A DNA stretch of 7,106 nt from Desulfobacteraceae bacterium (GCA_020349865.1 CP070700.1:4795634-4802739), one strand, 5' to 3'; positions 1-5,768 are shown, counted from the first letter of the stretch. A program made the numbers and translations. The notes: generated by a model not told the origin, from the letters alone.

Positions 1-90
1 ATGAACCAGACAAAATTAGAATTGCTGTCCAAAAATCTGGATTTCTTGACAGAGAAAGAATATTCAGGTAATAATATTAGTAATTCCTAA
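1..90 (+). CDS. Possible short or 5'-truncated reading frame, 29 codons in window
   Basis: An open frame runs from the first base of the window (ATG) to a TAA at 88-90 and encodes MNQTKLELLSKNLDFLTEKE followed by a short polar tail. The window begins exactly at the ATG, so any ribosome binding site or upstream coding sequence is out of view. It may be the 3' end of a longer gene, a small gene, or a chance frame. The LSKNLDFLTEKEY stretch vaguely recalls short C-terminal helical tails of the SHOCT kind, but it is too short to assign. A TTGACA at 46-51 inside it, followed 17 bases later by TAATAA, could be a weak promoter reading towards the lipoprotein gene, which would argue that this stretch is not strongly coding. 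Confidence 0.25.
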   Translation: MNQTKLELLSKNLDFLTEKEYSGNNISNS

Positions 91-298
91 TTAATTACGG
101 AGAGTTGGCATCATCTTTCAGGTCCATATAATAGTGCACCCCTTATTTTTTCGCTCAATAGGGGTAAAAATAAAATGATTGTTCTATGTCCTCATTACTC
201 TTAGACAGATGGGGTTTTTCGATTTATTGAGAAACTGGTGACATATGATACATGGATAGCATAACCACGGTCAGTGGGTTATGCATGTTTAAGATGCC
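91..298. other. Intergenic region with two hairpins, no gene seen
   Basis: No credible reading frame lies here on either strand. Two inverted repeats are visible. The first is at 138-165 (ACCCCT and ATT pairing with AAT and AGGGGT). The second is at 259-284 (GCATAACC pairing with GGTTATGC across a 10-base loop), which ends 14 bases before the lipoprotein start codon. Neither is followed by a T-run in the plus direction. Promoter-like words are weak: TTGAGA at 227-232 has no good -10 partner. Confidence 0.5.
259..284 (+). repeat. Hairpin just before the lipoprotein start
   Basis: GCATAACC (259-266) and GGTTATGC (277-284) form a perfect 8-base-pair stem around the loop ACGGTCAGTG, extendable by an AC/GT pair with a bulged G. 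It ends 14 bases before the ATG at 299, where a strong ribosome binding site is absent. In the transcript it could influence translation of the lipoprotein, or it could be an operator-like palindrome. Neither role can be shown from sequence alone. Confidence 0.45.
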
Positions 299-808
299 AT
301 GGCCAAATCCCTATTCCTAATGACGTCTGTGCTTCTTTTCCTTGTTCTTTTCACGGGATGCGTGAGCGATGAAGAAAGGCAAAGAGAAATCAGGGAAAAA
401 GCCGAGGCCGGGCAGTATGAAGAAGCGGAAAGGCTGGCGTTTGAGTATTTCGCGGCCGACAAGCTGCTTTTATTGATCAATCTGGAGTATATTGCCGATA
501 AAAAGGATAAGGCCCTGAAAAAGGCCTACAAACATATTTTCCTTATTGATGATTGGGACTGGGCAAAAGATAGAGACGGACGTGTTAAGGTCGACGGCAG
601 GGTCGTTAATCAGGGAGATAAAACAGTTACAGGGTTTGCTATTAGAATTGAGTATGTGAAAAATGGTGAGGTGATTGATAGGGTCGCTTTTACCGAATCT
701 GAGGAAATTAAGCCGGGGATGTATAAAGAGTTCGAACGCACGAAATATGGTTTATCAGACTGTGATCAAGTATTCATTGACGTTGTTGATTTTGCCATTA
801 AAAACTAA
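299..808 (+). CDS. Predicted lipoprotein with C-terminal FxLYD-like domain
   Basis: A 169-residue protein with a lipoprotein signal peptide. There is a short basic start (MAK), a hydrophobic stretch at residues 5-19 and a lipobox LFTGC with the acylated cysteine at residue 21. The residue after it is V, not D, so in a Gram-negative cell outer-membrane sorting is expected. Residues 22-85 are charged and helical (EKAEAGQYEEAERLAFEYF), like a single TPR-type helix pair. Residues about 95-165 are beta-rich, with the pattern of FxLYD domains: VKVDGRVVNQGDKTVTG, then a charged strand and IKPGMYKEF, as in extracytoplasmic proteins with a 'relative to base protein' beta-sandwich. No catalytic motif is seen, so a structural or binding role in the envelope is likely. 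A stop in frame at 290-292 excludes any longer start. The ribosome site is weak. It may be co-transcribed with the genes that follow, but the 142-base gap leaves this open. Confidence 0.8.
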   Translation: MAKSLFLMTSVLLFLVLFTGCVSDEERQREIREKAEAGQYEEAERLAFEYFAADKLLLLINLEYIADKKDKALKKAYKHIFLIDDWDWAKDRDGRVKVDGRVVNQGDKTVTGFAIRIEYVKNGEVIDRVAFTESEEIKPGMYKEFERTKYGLSDCDQVFIDVVDFAIKN

Positions 809-950
809 GCAAAGGAGAGAGTCGACGGGACCTTGTTCAACAATATCAACGATATAGCCGATTTTTAATTTGAATCCTCGCCTAGGTGGAAATTTTGTTA
901 ACAGTGCTTATATTATATATCACAGAAACCGGCTGAGAAAAGGAGCAATT

Positions 951-1193
951 ATGGCTGAACACAAAAAAATAACCTTACCAAAAACAATGCCTCTTCCTGA
1001 AAGGATTTCGGGCGTAAGTGAAGAAATATCAAAATGGCTTAAATCTCTTAAGGTGCCATATAATATTGATACGGACGTAATGCAACTTGCAAAATATGAA
1101 CGAAACGACAAATACAGCTACCATTATGTCATCGATCGTGCAGTAAAAGGTCCCGATAAAAAGGCTTCTTCTGGCAAATCGGTTAAGGTTTAG
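951..1193 (+). CDS. Small protein of unknown function, 80 residues
   Basis: I do not recognise this protein. The ATG at 951 is chosen because AAAAGGAG lies at 938-945, an ideal distance upstream. The same frame is open back to a TTG at 870, but those codons contain the ribosome site and a poor-quality peptide, so the longer version is rejected. The protein is soluble, with no membrane segment or signal. Its proline-rich beginning (ITLPKTMPLPERISG) is followed by an amphipathic helix (VSEEISKWLKSL), a segment rich in aromatic and charged residues (YERNDKYSYHYVIDRA), and a basic Lys/Ser tail. There are no cysteines, so no metal cluster. It precedes the HD hydrolase gene by 86 bases on the same strand and may share its transcript. 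A TTGTTA/TATATC pair at about 895-921 is a weak possible promoter. The strong ribosome site and clean frame make it a likely real gene. Confidence 0.65.
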   Translation: MAEHKKITLPKTMPLPERISGVSEEISKWLKSLKVPYNIDTDVMQLAKYERNDKYSYHYVIDRAVKGPDKKASSGKSVKV

Positions 1194-1263
1194 AGAAAAT
1201 TGAGGGCAGATGTCTGTACCAACACTGAAGGATTTGAAATATTCCCAACAGTGCATTCGCTAA

Positions 1264-1272
1264 AGGAGGAGG
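1264..1272 (+). promoter_or_regulatory. Strong Shine-Dalgarno site of the HD hydrolase gene
   Basis: AGGAGGAGG at 1264-1272 lies seven bases before the ATG at 1280 and fixes that start. A second ATG at 1275 reads only ATG AAA TGA, and its stop overlaps the true start codon (ATGA). This two-codon frame is probably incidental. Confidence 0.75.
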
Positions 1273-1279
1273 TAATGAA

Positions 1280-1855
1280 ATGAGTGAAAAAGTCCCAACC
1301 CGAGAGGAAGCCTATAGCCTACTTACAAAATACAATAAAAGCGATAGTCTTATTAAACACGCCCTTGCGGTGGAAGGGGTTATGCGCTATTTTGCTCGAA
1401 AGCGAGGAGAAGACGAAGAAAAATGGGGGATTGTTGGTTTAGTCCATGACCTGGATTATGAGCAGTTCCCTGAAGAACACTGCCGCAAGAGTGAAGAAAT
1501 TCTCAAGGAGAATAACTGGCCTGAAGAGTATATACGGGCTGTGGTAAGCCACGGTTGGGGCATTTGTTCGGATGTTGCGCCACAGACAGAACTTGAAAAG
1601 GTTCTTTATGCCATAGACGAGCTTACTGGGCTTGTGGTGACTACTGCGCTGGTCCGCCCCTCCAAAAGTGTACTTGATGTGAAAACGAAATCCGTCAAAA
1701 AGAAATGGAAGGATAAAAGATTTGCAGCCGGCGTGGATAGATCCATCATTGAAAAGGGCGCACAGATGTTGGGCGTGGAATTCACAGAGTTAATTTCGGA
1801 CACGATCACAGGCATGCAAGAGGTAGCCGAAGAGATTGGGCTTAAGGGGGTGTGA
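1280..1855 (+). CDS. HD-domain metal-dependent phosphohydrolase
   Basis: A 191-residue cytoplasmic protein of the HD superfamily, whose members use one or two divalent metals to hydrolyse phosphate esters, often of nucleotides. The metal ligands are visible in order: H27 (IKHALAVE), the signature H56-D57 in GLVHDLDY, H91 in VVSHGWG, and D113 in YAIDELTG. H67 in EEHCRKS may add to a second metal site. The pattern HALAVE...HDLDYE...SHG...DELTG is typical of the stand-alone HD/HDIG-type hydrolases of about 185-195 residues found in many anaerobic bacteria and archaea, so the length is normal and no residue is missing. There is no EAL, GGDEF or RelA partner domain, so the substrate cannot be named. 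The ribosome site is very strong. The gene is followed by a stem-loop at 1882-1906 and then a long gene-free repeat region, so it is probably the last gene of its transcript. Confidence 0.88.
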   Translation: MSEKVPTREEAYSLLTKYNKSDSLIKHALAVEGVMRYFARKRGEDEEKWGIVGLVHDLDYEQFPEEHCRKSEEILKENNWPEEYIRAVVSHGWGICSDVAPQTELEKVLYAIDELTGLVVTTALVRPSKSVLDVKTKSVKKKWKDKRFAAGVDRSIIEKGAQMLGVEFTELISDTITGMQEVAEEIGLKGV

Positions 1856-1881
1856 TATTCTTGACAACTGAGTGCCAGAAA

Positions 1882-1906
1882 GTTGACATAAAAGCTTGAT
1901 GTCAAC
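1882..1906 (+). repeat. Perfect 8-bp stem-loop downstream of the HD gene
   Basis: GTTGACAT (1882-1889) and ATGTCAAC (1899-1906) pair perfectly around a nine-base loop, 26 bases after the HD gene stop. The stem is AT-rich and is followed by GAAGCAC rather than a T-run, so it is not a classical intrinsic terminator. It could still stabilise or mark the mRNA 3' end, or be part of the repeat region that follows. Confidence 0.45.
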
Positions 1907-1910
1907 GAAG

Positions 1911-2001
1911 CACTCCCGCCCGACAGTCATTCCGAAAAGACCTTATACCAATACCTGCCTTTTAAGCTGGTAAACAAGTAATCATTTACACTCCCGCCTG
2001 A
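1911..2001 (+). repeat. Direct repeat of 13 bases, 78 bases apart
   Basis: CACTCCCGCCCGA at 1911-1923 recurs as CACTCCCGCCTGA at 1989-2001 with a single change. A looser echo follows within the region: AAGCTGGTAAACAAG near 1963 and AAGTGGTAACAAGG near 2004. The intervening sequence is otherwise different. This may be debris of an element boundary next to the palindrome; the evidence for function is slight. Confidence 0.35.
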
Positions 2002-2030
2002 GTAAGTGGTAACAAGGTACCAGCGTCTTA

Positions 2031-2208
2031 GACCCAGATTGTGCAGTAGTCTCCTCCTGCGACTTGAAAATCCTTTCTGCAACGCTTGTTTCCCGATTTT
2101 GCTCCTCGACATATTTATTAATATGCCTACGTCACAAAATCGCCCCAACTGTGCGTTTCGCTATGGTTTTCTGCGCCTTGCTACGGATTCTACTGCACAA
2201 TCTGGGTC
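2031..2208. repeat. Long imperfect palindrome, MITE- or REP-like element
   Basis: The outer ends are perfect 19-base inverted repeats: GACCCAGATTGTGCAGTAG at 2031-2049 and its exact complement at 2190-2208. The mirror similarity continues inwards along both arms. GCAACGC on the left faces GAAACGC on the right, CGATTTTG occurs in both arms, and the centre is a hairpin, CATATT TATT AATATG, at 2110-2125. The centres of the outer and inner pairs nearly coincide (2119.5 and 2117.5), so the whole 178 bases can fold into one long imperfect hairpin. There is no transposase frame inside. A non-autonomous mobile element is the likeliest reading; a structured RNA or a single-strand recombination site is an alternative. 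No clear target-site duplication is visible. Confidence 0.75.
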
Positions 2209-2268
2209 AAAATCACCAATGCCCGCGGCCCTTTTTGCTCTATTTTCCAAGCGCTAAACTGTTAAGGT

Positions 2269-2294
2269 TTGCCAGGAGCGAATCTAATTATGAT
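2269..2294 (+). promoter_or_regulatory. Weak candidate promoter for the PilZ-like gene
   Basis: TATGAT at 2289-2294 matches the -10 consensus at five of six positions. TTGCCA at 2269-2274 is a fair -35, but the spacing is only 14 bases, shorter than usual. It would give a leader of about 95 bases before 2397. Confidence 0.25.
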
Positions 2295-2396
2295 ACCTTA
2301 TCTTGGCATTGGTTTTGCATTCATTTCTTAAATAGCAGAAAAAGTCCGAGAGACGGAAGACCTATAGGTAAACCAAAAAACTGAGAGGCCCAACGT

Positions 2397-2762
2397 ATGG
2401 AAGAACTTGTCAAGGAGAAAAAATCAAAGGAGAAAAAACCTGAACATGAAAGGCGGATGGATCAATATTACAGCGTGGAATTCTCAATAAATGGACTCAG
2501 TGTTCTTCACCAGTTCAAGATCTGGAAAATTCCGCCAACGGCCATGTGCCTTTTGATCAAGGAAAATTCGGACATTTTGCGGGGATTAAGGGTGGGGGAC
2601 ACAATGAGGATGAAATACTATTCTACCAATTCAGCGTACCCCTCTGATTATATGGAGACAGCAATCCGGCACATCACAAAGGATAATGAGGAACGATTCA
2701 AAAATCATTATTTAGTAGGCCTGGAGATCCTGGAAGGGCAGGATCAGAGAAGGACCCATTAG
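2397..2762 (+). CDS. PilZ-like domain protein, degenerate motifs
   Basis: A 121-residue soluble protein. Residues 1-20 are a highly charged Lys/Glu segment. Residues about 22-113 follow the order of strands seen in PilZ domains, which in other proteins bind cyclic di-GMP and control motility or surface polysaccharide: VEFSINGLSV, then FKIWKIPPTAMCLLIKE at the place of the DxSxxG strand, LRGLRVGDTMRMKYY at the usual 'L..G' strand, IRHITKD, and a closing YLVGLEIL that matches the family's final (V/I)G(V/L)xF strand. The canonical ligand motifs are not intact: there is no RxxxR (only E18-R19-R20-M21) and WKIPPTAM replaces DxSxxG. Binding of cyclic di-GMP is therefore doubtful, as in the PilZ-like variants that act by protein contacts. 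GAGAGG at 2383-2388 gives a moderate ribosome site. The gene stands alone, convergent with kbl. The fold assignment is by pattern only. Confidence 0.6.
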   Translation: MEELVKEKKSKEKKPEHERRMDQYYSVEFSINGLSVLHQFKIWKIPPTAMCLLIKENSDILRGLRVGDTMRMKYYSTNSAYPSDYMETAIRHITKDNEERFKNHYLVGLEILEGQDQRRTH

Positions 2763-2830
2763 CCTTATTTTGACAATAGCTTCTGCCCATGACCCCGTGG
2801 ATTTTATAATAACCGGTCTTATTGGGAAAA

Positions 2831-2854
2831 GATAATCTATAATTTCAGATTGTC
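2831..2854 (-). terminator. Putative terminator of the tdh-kbl operon
   Basis: Read on the minus strand, GACAATCT, an eight-base loop and AGATTATC form an 8-pair stem with one G-T wobble, followed directly by TTTTCCC. The stem overlaps the kbl stop codon (TGA at 2847-2845), and the stem is AT-rich, so strength is uncertain. On the plus strand the same hairpin is followed by T-rich sequence (TCTTTAAACTTTTCC), so it might also stop transcription from the convergent PilZ-like gene. Confidence 0.4.
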
Positions 2855-4077
2855 TCTTTAAACTTTTCCAACACTCCTACAACATAATCTATATCATATT
2901 CAGTATGATCAGCTGAAATCTGAAACCTTATCTCCTCATCACCCTTGGGAACAACCGGATAATTTAGTCCTGTAGCCAGTATTCCATTTTCAGTTAAGTA
3001 ATGTACCAGTTCAGACGTCCTTGCTGTATCTCTTATCATTAATGGCACAACAGGGTGCTCACTTTCTATTATTTCATAACCCAGATCAACCAGCCCTTTT
3101 TCAAAGCGTTTTGTAAGTTTGCGTAAATGCTCCAACAACTCTATCCCCTTTTCACTATCCAAAATATCCAGCGCTTTCGTTGCCGAATATGCTTCCGCAG
3201 GCGTAATTGGATTTGAATAAATATAAAACGGGGCTGTCTCTCTCAGGTAATTGATAATGGCAGACTTTGTCGCCAGGTATCCACCGTTTACTCCGAGAGA
3301 CTTGCCCAAAGTTCCAATGATTATATCAATGCCCTTGGCATTTGTATATTCCTCTGTCCCTCGCCCGGTTTTACCAAATGCACCCATACCGTGAGAATCA
3401 TCCACAACAGTGGTTATGCCCCCTTCGAATTGTGGGTCATACCTTTTGGCGATCTCAACGATCATGTCCAGTGGTGCATAGTCACCCCTCATACTAAAAA
3501 TGCCATCTGTGACTACGATGACTCGTCTTCCTTTTCCAATAGCATCTTTTATTCTGTCTTCAAGCTCAGTCATATCCAGATGTTTATAAATCTCCTTCAC
3601 TGCAGGTCTGGAAAGCCTTATAGCATTAATAATACAATTATGGTTGAGTTCATCACTGATAACAATAGTCTCATTGTCTATTAATGGTGATACAGTGCCC
3701 ATCACGGTGGCATAGGCAGAACTGAAAATCATTGCCGATTCCCGGTTATGGAATTTTGCCAATTTTTTTTCTAATTCGATATGTGGCTGATAGGTGCCGC
3801 TAATAAAACGGACTGCCCCGGGACCAGCACCAAATTTCTTTGCAGCTTCTTCTTCCGCCTCGATAATCTCATTGCGCAACGACATCCCGAGATATGAATT
3901 GGAGTTCATTCTCAAGAATTCCTTTTCTCCATGGCCTTCTATTATGTATCTCGGACCCTTCTTATCCTCTTGAGGCTTTACCCCAGTTATTACCATTTCC
4001 TCGCCCTTAAGTGCCCCCTTTTCTTTGAGTGCATCAAGTTTTTCAATGAGGATGCTTTCAAGTTTATCAACGGACAT
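2845..4077 (-). CDS. kbl: Glycine C-acetyltransferase (2-amino-3-ketobutyrate CoA ligase)
   Basis: A 410-residue PLP enzyme of the alpha-oxoamine synthase group (fold type I). In the threonine pathway it splits 2-amino-3-ketobutyrate with CoA into glycine and acetyl-CoA. Visible motifs in order are: MNSNSYLGMS (57-66), GAGPGAVRFISGTYQPHIELE (84-103), the substrate-binding histidine H146 in ELNHNCII, TDGIFSMRGDYAPL (190-203), the cofactor-binding VVDDSHGMGAFGKTGRG (224-240, D226/D227 and H229), and the Schiff-base lysine K259 in GTLGKSLG. The C-terminal domain carries HPVVPLMI and IRFQISADHT, also typical. The length is slightly above the usual roughly 400. GGGGAGG lies six bases before the ATG. 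The gene starts only 17 bases after the threonine dehydrogenase stop, so the two are one operon; this neighbour decides KBL over other family members such as AONS (BioF), ALAS or serine palmitoyltransferase. Alternative activity on related amino ketones cannot be excluded. Confidence 0.92.
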   Translation of the reverse strand: MSVDKLESILIEKLDALKEKGALKGEEMVITGVKPQEDKKGPRYIIEGHGEKEFLRMNSNSYLGMSLRNEIIEAEEEAAKKFGAGPGAVRFISGTYQPHIELEKKLAKFHNRESAMIFSSAYATVMGTVSPLIDNETIVISDELNHNCIINAIRLSRPAVKEIYKHLDMTELEDRIKDAIGKGRRVIVVTDGIFSMRGDYAPLDMIVEIAKRYDPQFEGGITTVVDDSHGMGAFGKTGRGTEEYTNAKGIDIIIGTLGKSLGVNGGYLATKSAIINYLRETAPFYIYSNPITPAEAYSATKALDILDSEKGIELLEHLRKLTKRFEKGLVDLGYEIIESEHPVVPLMIRDTARTSELVHYLTENGILATGLNYPVVPKGDEEIRFQISADHTEYDIDYVVGVLEKFKETI

Positions 4078-4094
4078 GTTGTTCCTCCCCTTAT

Positions 4095-5057
4095 TTATTC
4101 TACTTCTTTTCCAAGTTTTTGAGAAAGTCTTTCTATCATATCCTTTGTCATAGATTCGAGATTATATTGCGGTTCCCATCCCCACTCTTCGCGAGCAGCA
4201 CTATCATCCATGTTGTTTGGCCAGGAATCGGCTATTGCCTGCCGTAGCGGGTCTGTTTCGAAATCCAGAACGAATTCCGGAATTGTTTTTCTTATTTCAT
4301 CGGCAATATTTTCAGGGGCAACACTCATAGCAGTGACATTAAAGGCATTTCGGTGTTGGAGTTTGTCCGGGTTTGCTTCCATAAGGTCAATGGCAGCTGT
4401 CATTGCATCCGGCATGTACATCATATCTAAATATGTACCTCTTTTGAGGTAAGAGGTGTATTGCTTGTGTTTGATTGCCTCATAGTAGATTTCTACTGCA
4501 TAGTCTGTGGTGCCGCCGCCTGGTAAAGTTTTATAAGAGATGATTCCGGGGTAGCGAACTCCCCTCGTGTCAACCCCAAATCTTTTGAAATAGTAATCGC
4601 AAAGCAGTTCGCCAGCGACTTTAGTTACGCCATACATTGTGTTGGGCCGTTGAATCGTGTCTTGTGGCGTATTATTCAAAGGGGTGGTCGGACCAAACGC
4701 ACCTATAGAGCTTGGAGTAAATACAGCGCATTTATAACTACGGGTAACTTCCAACACATTGTAAAGGCCAATCATATTTACATTCCAGGCGCGTTGTGGA
4801 TTTTCTTCGGCCACTGCCGAGAGTATGGCCGCAAGATGATAAATGGTATCTACTTTATATTTTTTTACTATATCAGCGACCGAATTGATCTGTGAACAAT
4901 CAATGAAATGAAATGGACCTGATTCGCGCAAAATTTCATCTGGTTCATTTGAGTGACCTGTAGCTACAACATTTTCGTTTCCGTATTTCTCCCGTAAGGC
5001 CATTGTTAATTCCGAACCAATCTGGCCAGCGGCACCAGTTACCAAGATCTTTTGCAT
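4095..5057 (-). CDS. tdh: L-threonine 3-dehydrogenase, short-chain (epimerase-like) type
   Basis: A 320-residue NAD-dependent enzyme of the extended short-chain dehydrogenase/epimerase family. It oxidises L-threonine to 2-amino-3-ketobutyrate, the substrate of the next gene. The Rossmann motif GAAGQIG is at 8-14, IYHLAAILSAVAEENP at 72-87 is the usual NAD-contact strand, FTPSSIGAFGP (113-123) contains the catalytic serine/threonine region, and the catalytic pair is Y142 and K146 in MYGVTK. The segments YPGIIS (169-174) and GGGTTDYAVEIYYEA (180-194) are characteristic of the threonine dehydrogenase subgroup rather than of UDP-galactose epimerase, as is the late SWPNNMDDSAAREEWGW (278-294). It is unrelated to the zinc-dependent medium-chain Tdh of E. 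coli. The length is normal. The ribosome site is weak (GGAT before the ATG), but a good promoter lies about 75-100 bases upstream. Both enzyme identity and operon logic support the call. Confidence 0.92.
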   Translation of the reverse strand: MQKILVTGAAGQIGSELTMALREKYGNENVVATGHSNEPDEILRESGPFHFIDCSQINSVADIVKKYKVDTIYHLAAILSAVAEENPQRAWNVNMIGLYNVLEVTRSYKCAVFTPSSIGAFGPTTPLNNTPQDTIQRPNTMYGVTKVAGELLCDYYFKRFGVDTRGVRYPGIISYKTLPGGGTTDYAVEIYYEAIKHKQYTSYLKRGTYLDMMYMPDAMTAAIDLMEANPDKLQHRNAFNVTAMSVAPENIADEIRKTIPEFVLDFETDPLRQAIADSWPNNMDDSAAREEWGWEPQYNLESMTKDMIERLSQKLGKEVE

Positions 5058-5129
5058 TTTTTCATCCAGGTTCTGTTAGAAGATTTTTTGTTCCTCATCA
5101 CCCTCAAGACCACCCTTTGGATGAGAGCG

Positions 5130-5158
5130 AGAATAGGGAAAAAGAAGTTTGGTGTCAA
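5130..5158 (-). promoter_or_regulatory. Sigma-70-like promoter of the tdh-kbl operon
   Basis: On the minus strand there is a perfect -35 TTGACA (5158-5153) and, after exactly 17 bases, TATTCT (5135-5130), a four-of-six match to the -10 consensus. Transcription would start near 5123 and give a leader of about 65 bases before the tdh ATG at 5057. The -35 begins only five bases beyond the stop codon of the upstream membrane-protein gene, so tdh-kbl can be expressed independently of it. Confidence 0.6.
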
Positions 5159-5162
5159 GAAA

Positions 5163-5744
5163 TCAGTTATCCAATTTTTTTTCGGACTTGTGCCTTCTAA
5201 CTGCCACAAGAAAAACAAGAGCAGGGCCGCCAATCCCTCCCATCAGGCCGATCATTCCAGATTGAAACAAAGTAATCAAGACACCTTTTGTCAGGGATTT
5301 CCGCAGTACAAAAACTCGATTTGAGGGTAAATTCCTGATTTCAACAGTGTGCTCCCCCGGTGTTTCAACGCGAAAACTACATACAGAGTATTTCTTATGA
5401 TTCCCGGATGATTCAGTTGCTCCCGGGGCGGGTTCTACCGTGAGTTCTTCCCGCGTATTATTATTCAAGACTCTTATTGTTACACCACCAGGTAGTTCGG
5501 AAGGAGATGTATAGCTTTTTCCTTGAAAGAATGTATTTGCAGCATGCCATAAGACATACTTTCCCGGACGTTCCAAGGTGAAGGTCTGCGCACTCGGGGC
5601 CAGGAAATATTTTCCACTTTTAAGGTCCGAGACTAATGTCACGATGAACCAGCCGGGTCCACCGATTATTCCCATGAAAAAAAGCACGACCCCAATGCCA
5701 TACCAGACGCGGCTTGGACGAATCTTCTGCTGAGCATCATTCAT
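5163..5744 (-). CDS. Unrecognised membrane protein with two helices and an outside beta domain
   Basis: I do not recognise the family. The 193-residue protein has one membrane helix near residues 14-38 (VWYGIGVVLFFMGIIGGPGW...) and another near 154-182 (GVLITLFQSGMIGLMGGIGGPALVFLVAV). Both carry GGxG(P) motifs. A basic tail RRHKSEKK after the second helix predicts the C-terminus in the cytoplasm, so the N-terminus would also be inside and residues 40-150 outside. That outer part is beta-rich and holds two similar phrases, FTLERPGKYVLWH (55-67) and FRVETPGEHTVEI (124-136), suggesting a duplicated strand or a beta-sandwich with a jelly-roll-like feel. C122 is the only cysteine. The ATG has no obvious Shine-Dalgarno sequence, but no better in-frame start exists nearby. 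It sits between nitroreductase and tdh with gaps of over 100 bases on each side, so its context says little about its job. Confidence 0.65.
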   Translation of the reverse strand: MNDAQQKIRPSRVWYGIGVVLFFMGIIGGPGWFIVTLVSDLKSGKYFLAPSAQTFTLERPGKYVLWHAANTFFQGKSYTSPSELPGGVTIRVLNNNTREELTVEPAPGATESSGNHKKYSVCSFRVETPGEHTVEIRNLPSNRVFVLRKSLTKGVLITLFQSGMIGLMGGIGGPALVFLVAVRRHKSEKKLDN

Positions 5745-5768
5745 TTTTTGTTCGAAAACCTTAGTAAG

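Larger units (their letters stand above)
1856..2396. other. Gene-free region of 541 bases filled with repeats
   Basis: Open frames exist here on both strands, but they have no ribosome sites at their starts, overlap one another heavily and read through the arms of the palindrome at 2031-2208, so I do not accept them as genes. The contents are a stem-loop (1882-1906), a 13-base direct repeat CACTCCCGCC(C/T)GA at 1911-1923 and 1989-2001, the long palindrome, and the leader of the PilZ-like gene. Outside the palindrome the flanks show weak further mirror similarity (AACAAGGTACCAGCGTCTT on the left against AACAGTTTAGCGCTT on the complement of the right), so the element may once have been longer. 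Confidence 0.6.

Noticed and set aside
870..950. TTG start at 870 for the small protein
   Set aside because: The extension contains the ribosome site for the ATG at 951 and reads as non-coding sequence.
299..1855. The idea that the lipoprotein, small protein and HD hydrolase form an undescribed defence or signalling system
   Set aside because: The gaps are 142 and 86 bases, no effector or sensor domain besides the HD fold is visible, and nothing ties the lipoprotein to the other two.
2002..2057. A string resembling the 3' end of 16S rRNA (AAGTGGTAACAAGGTACC, with CTCCTCC some 30 bases on)
   Set aside because: Only about 18 bases resemble 16S, the flanking 16S helices are absent, and the following bases belong to the palindrome. 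A chance match is more likely than an rRNA fragment.
2031..2208. Possible integron attC site or retron RNA
   Set aside because: No integrase or reverse transcriptase gene is in the window, and I see no attC-type core sites. Length and symmetry alone do not support either.
1927..2384. Several overlapping reading frames on both strands in the gene-free region (for example 1927-2148 minus, 2006-2257 plus and 2064-2384 plus)
   Set aside because: They are translations of the palindrome arms and flanks, lack ribosome sites, overlap each other and have unnatural compositions.
2341..2396. Cyclic di-GMP (GEMM) or preQ1 riboswitch in the PilZ-like gene leader
   Set aside because: The conserved core strings of these classes are absent; only two short hairpins and an A-rich stretch are present.
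5039..5324. Reading frames around the tdh promoter on both strands
   Set aside because: They overlap tdh, the promoter or the membrane-protein gene in other frames and lack start signals.
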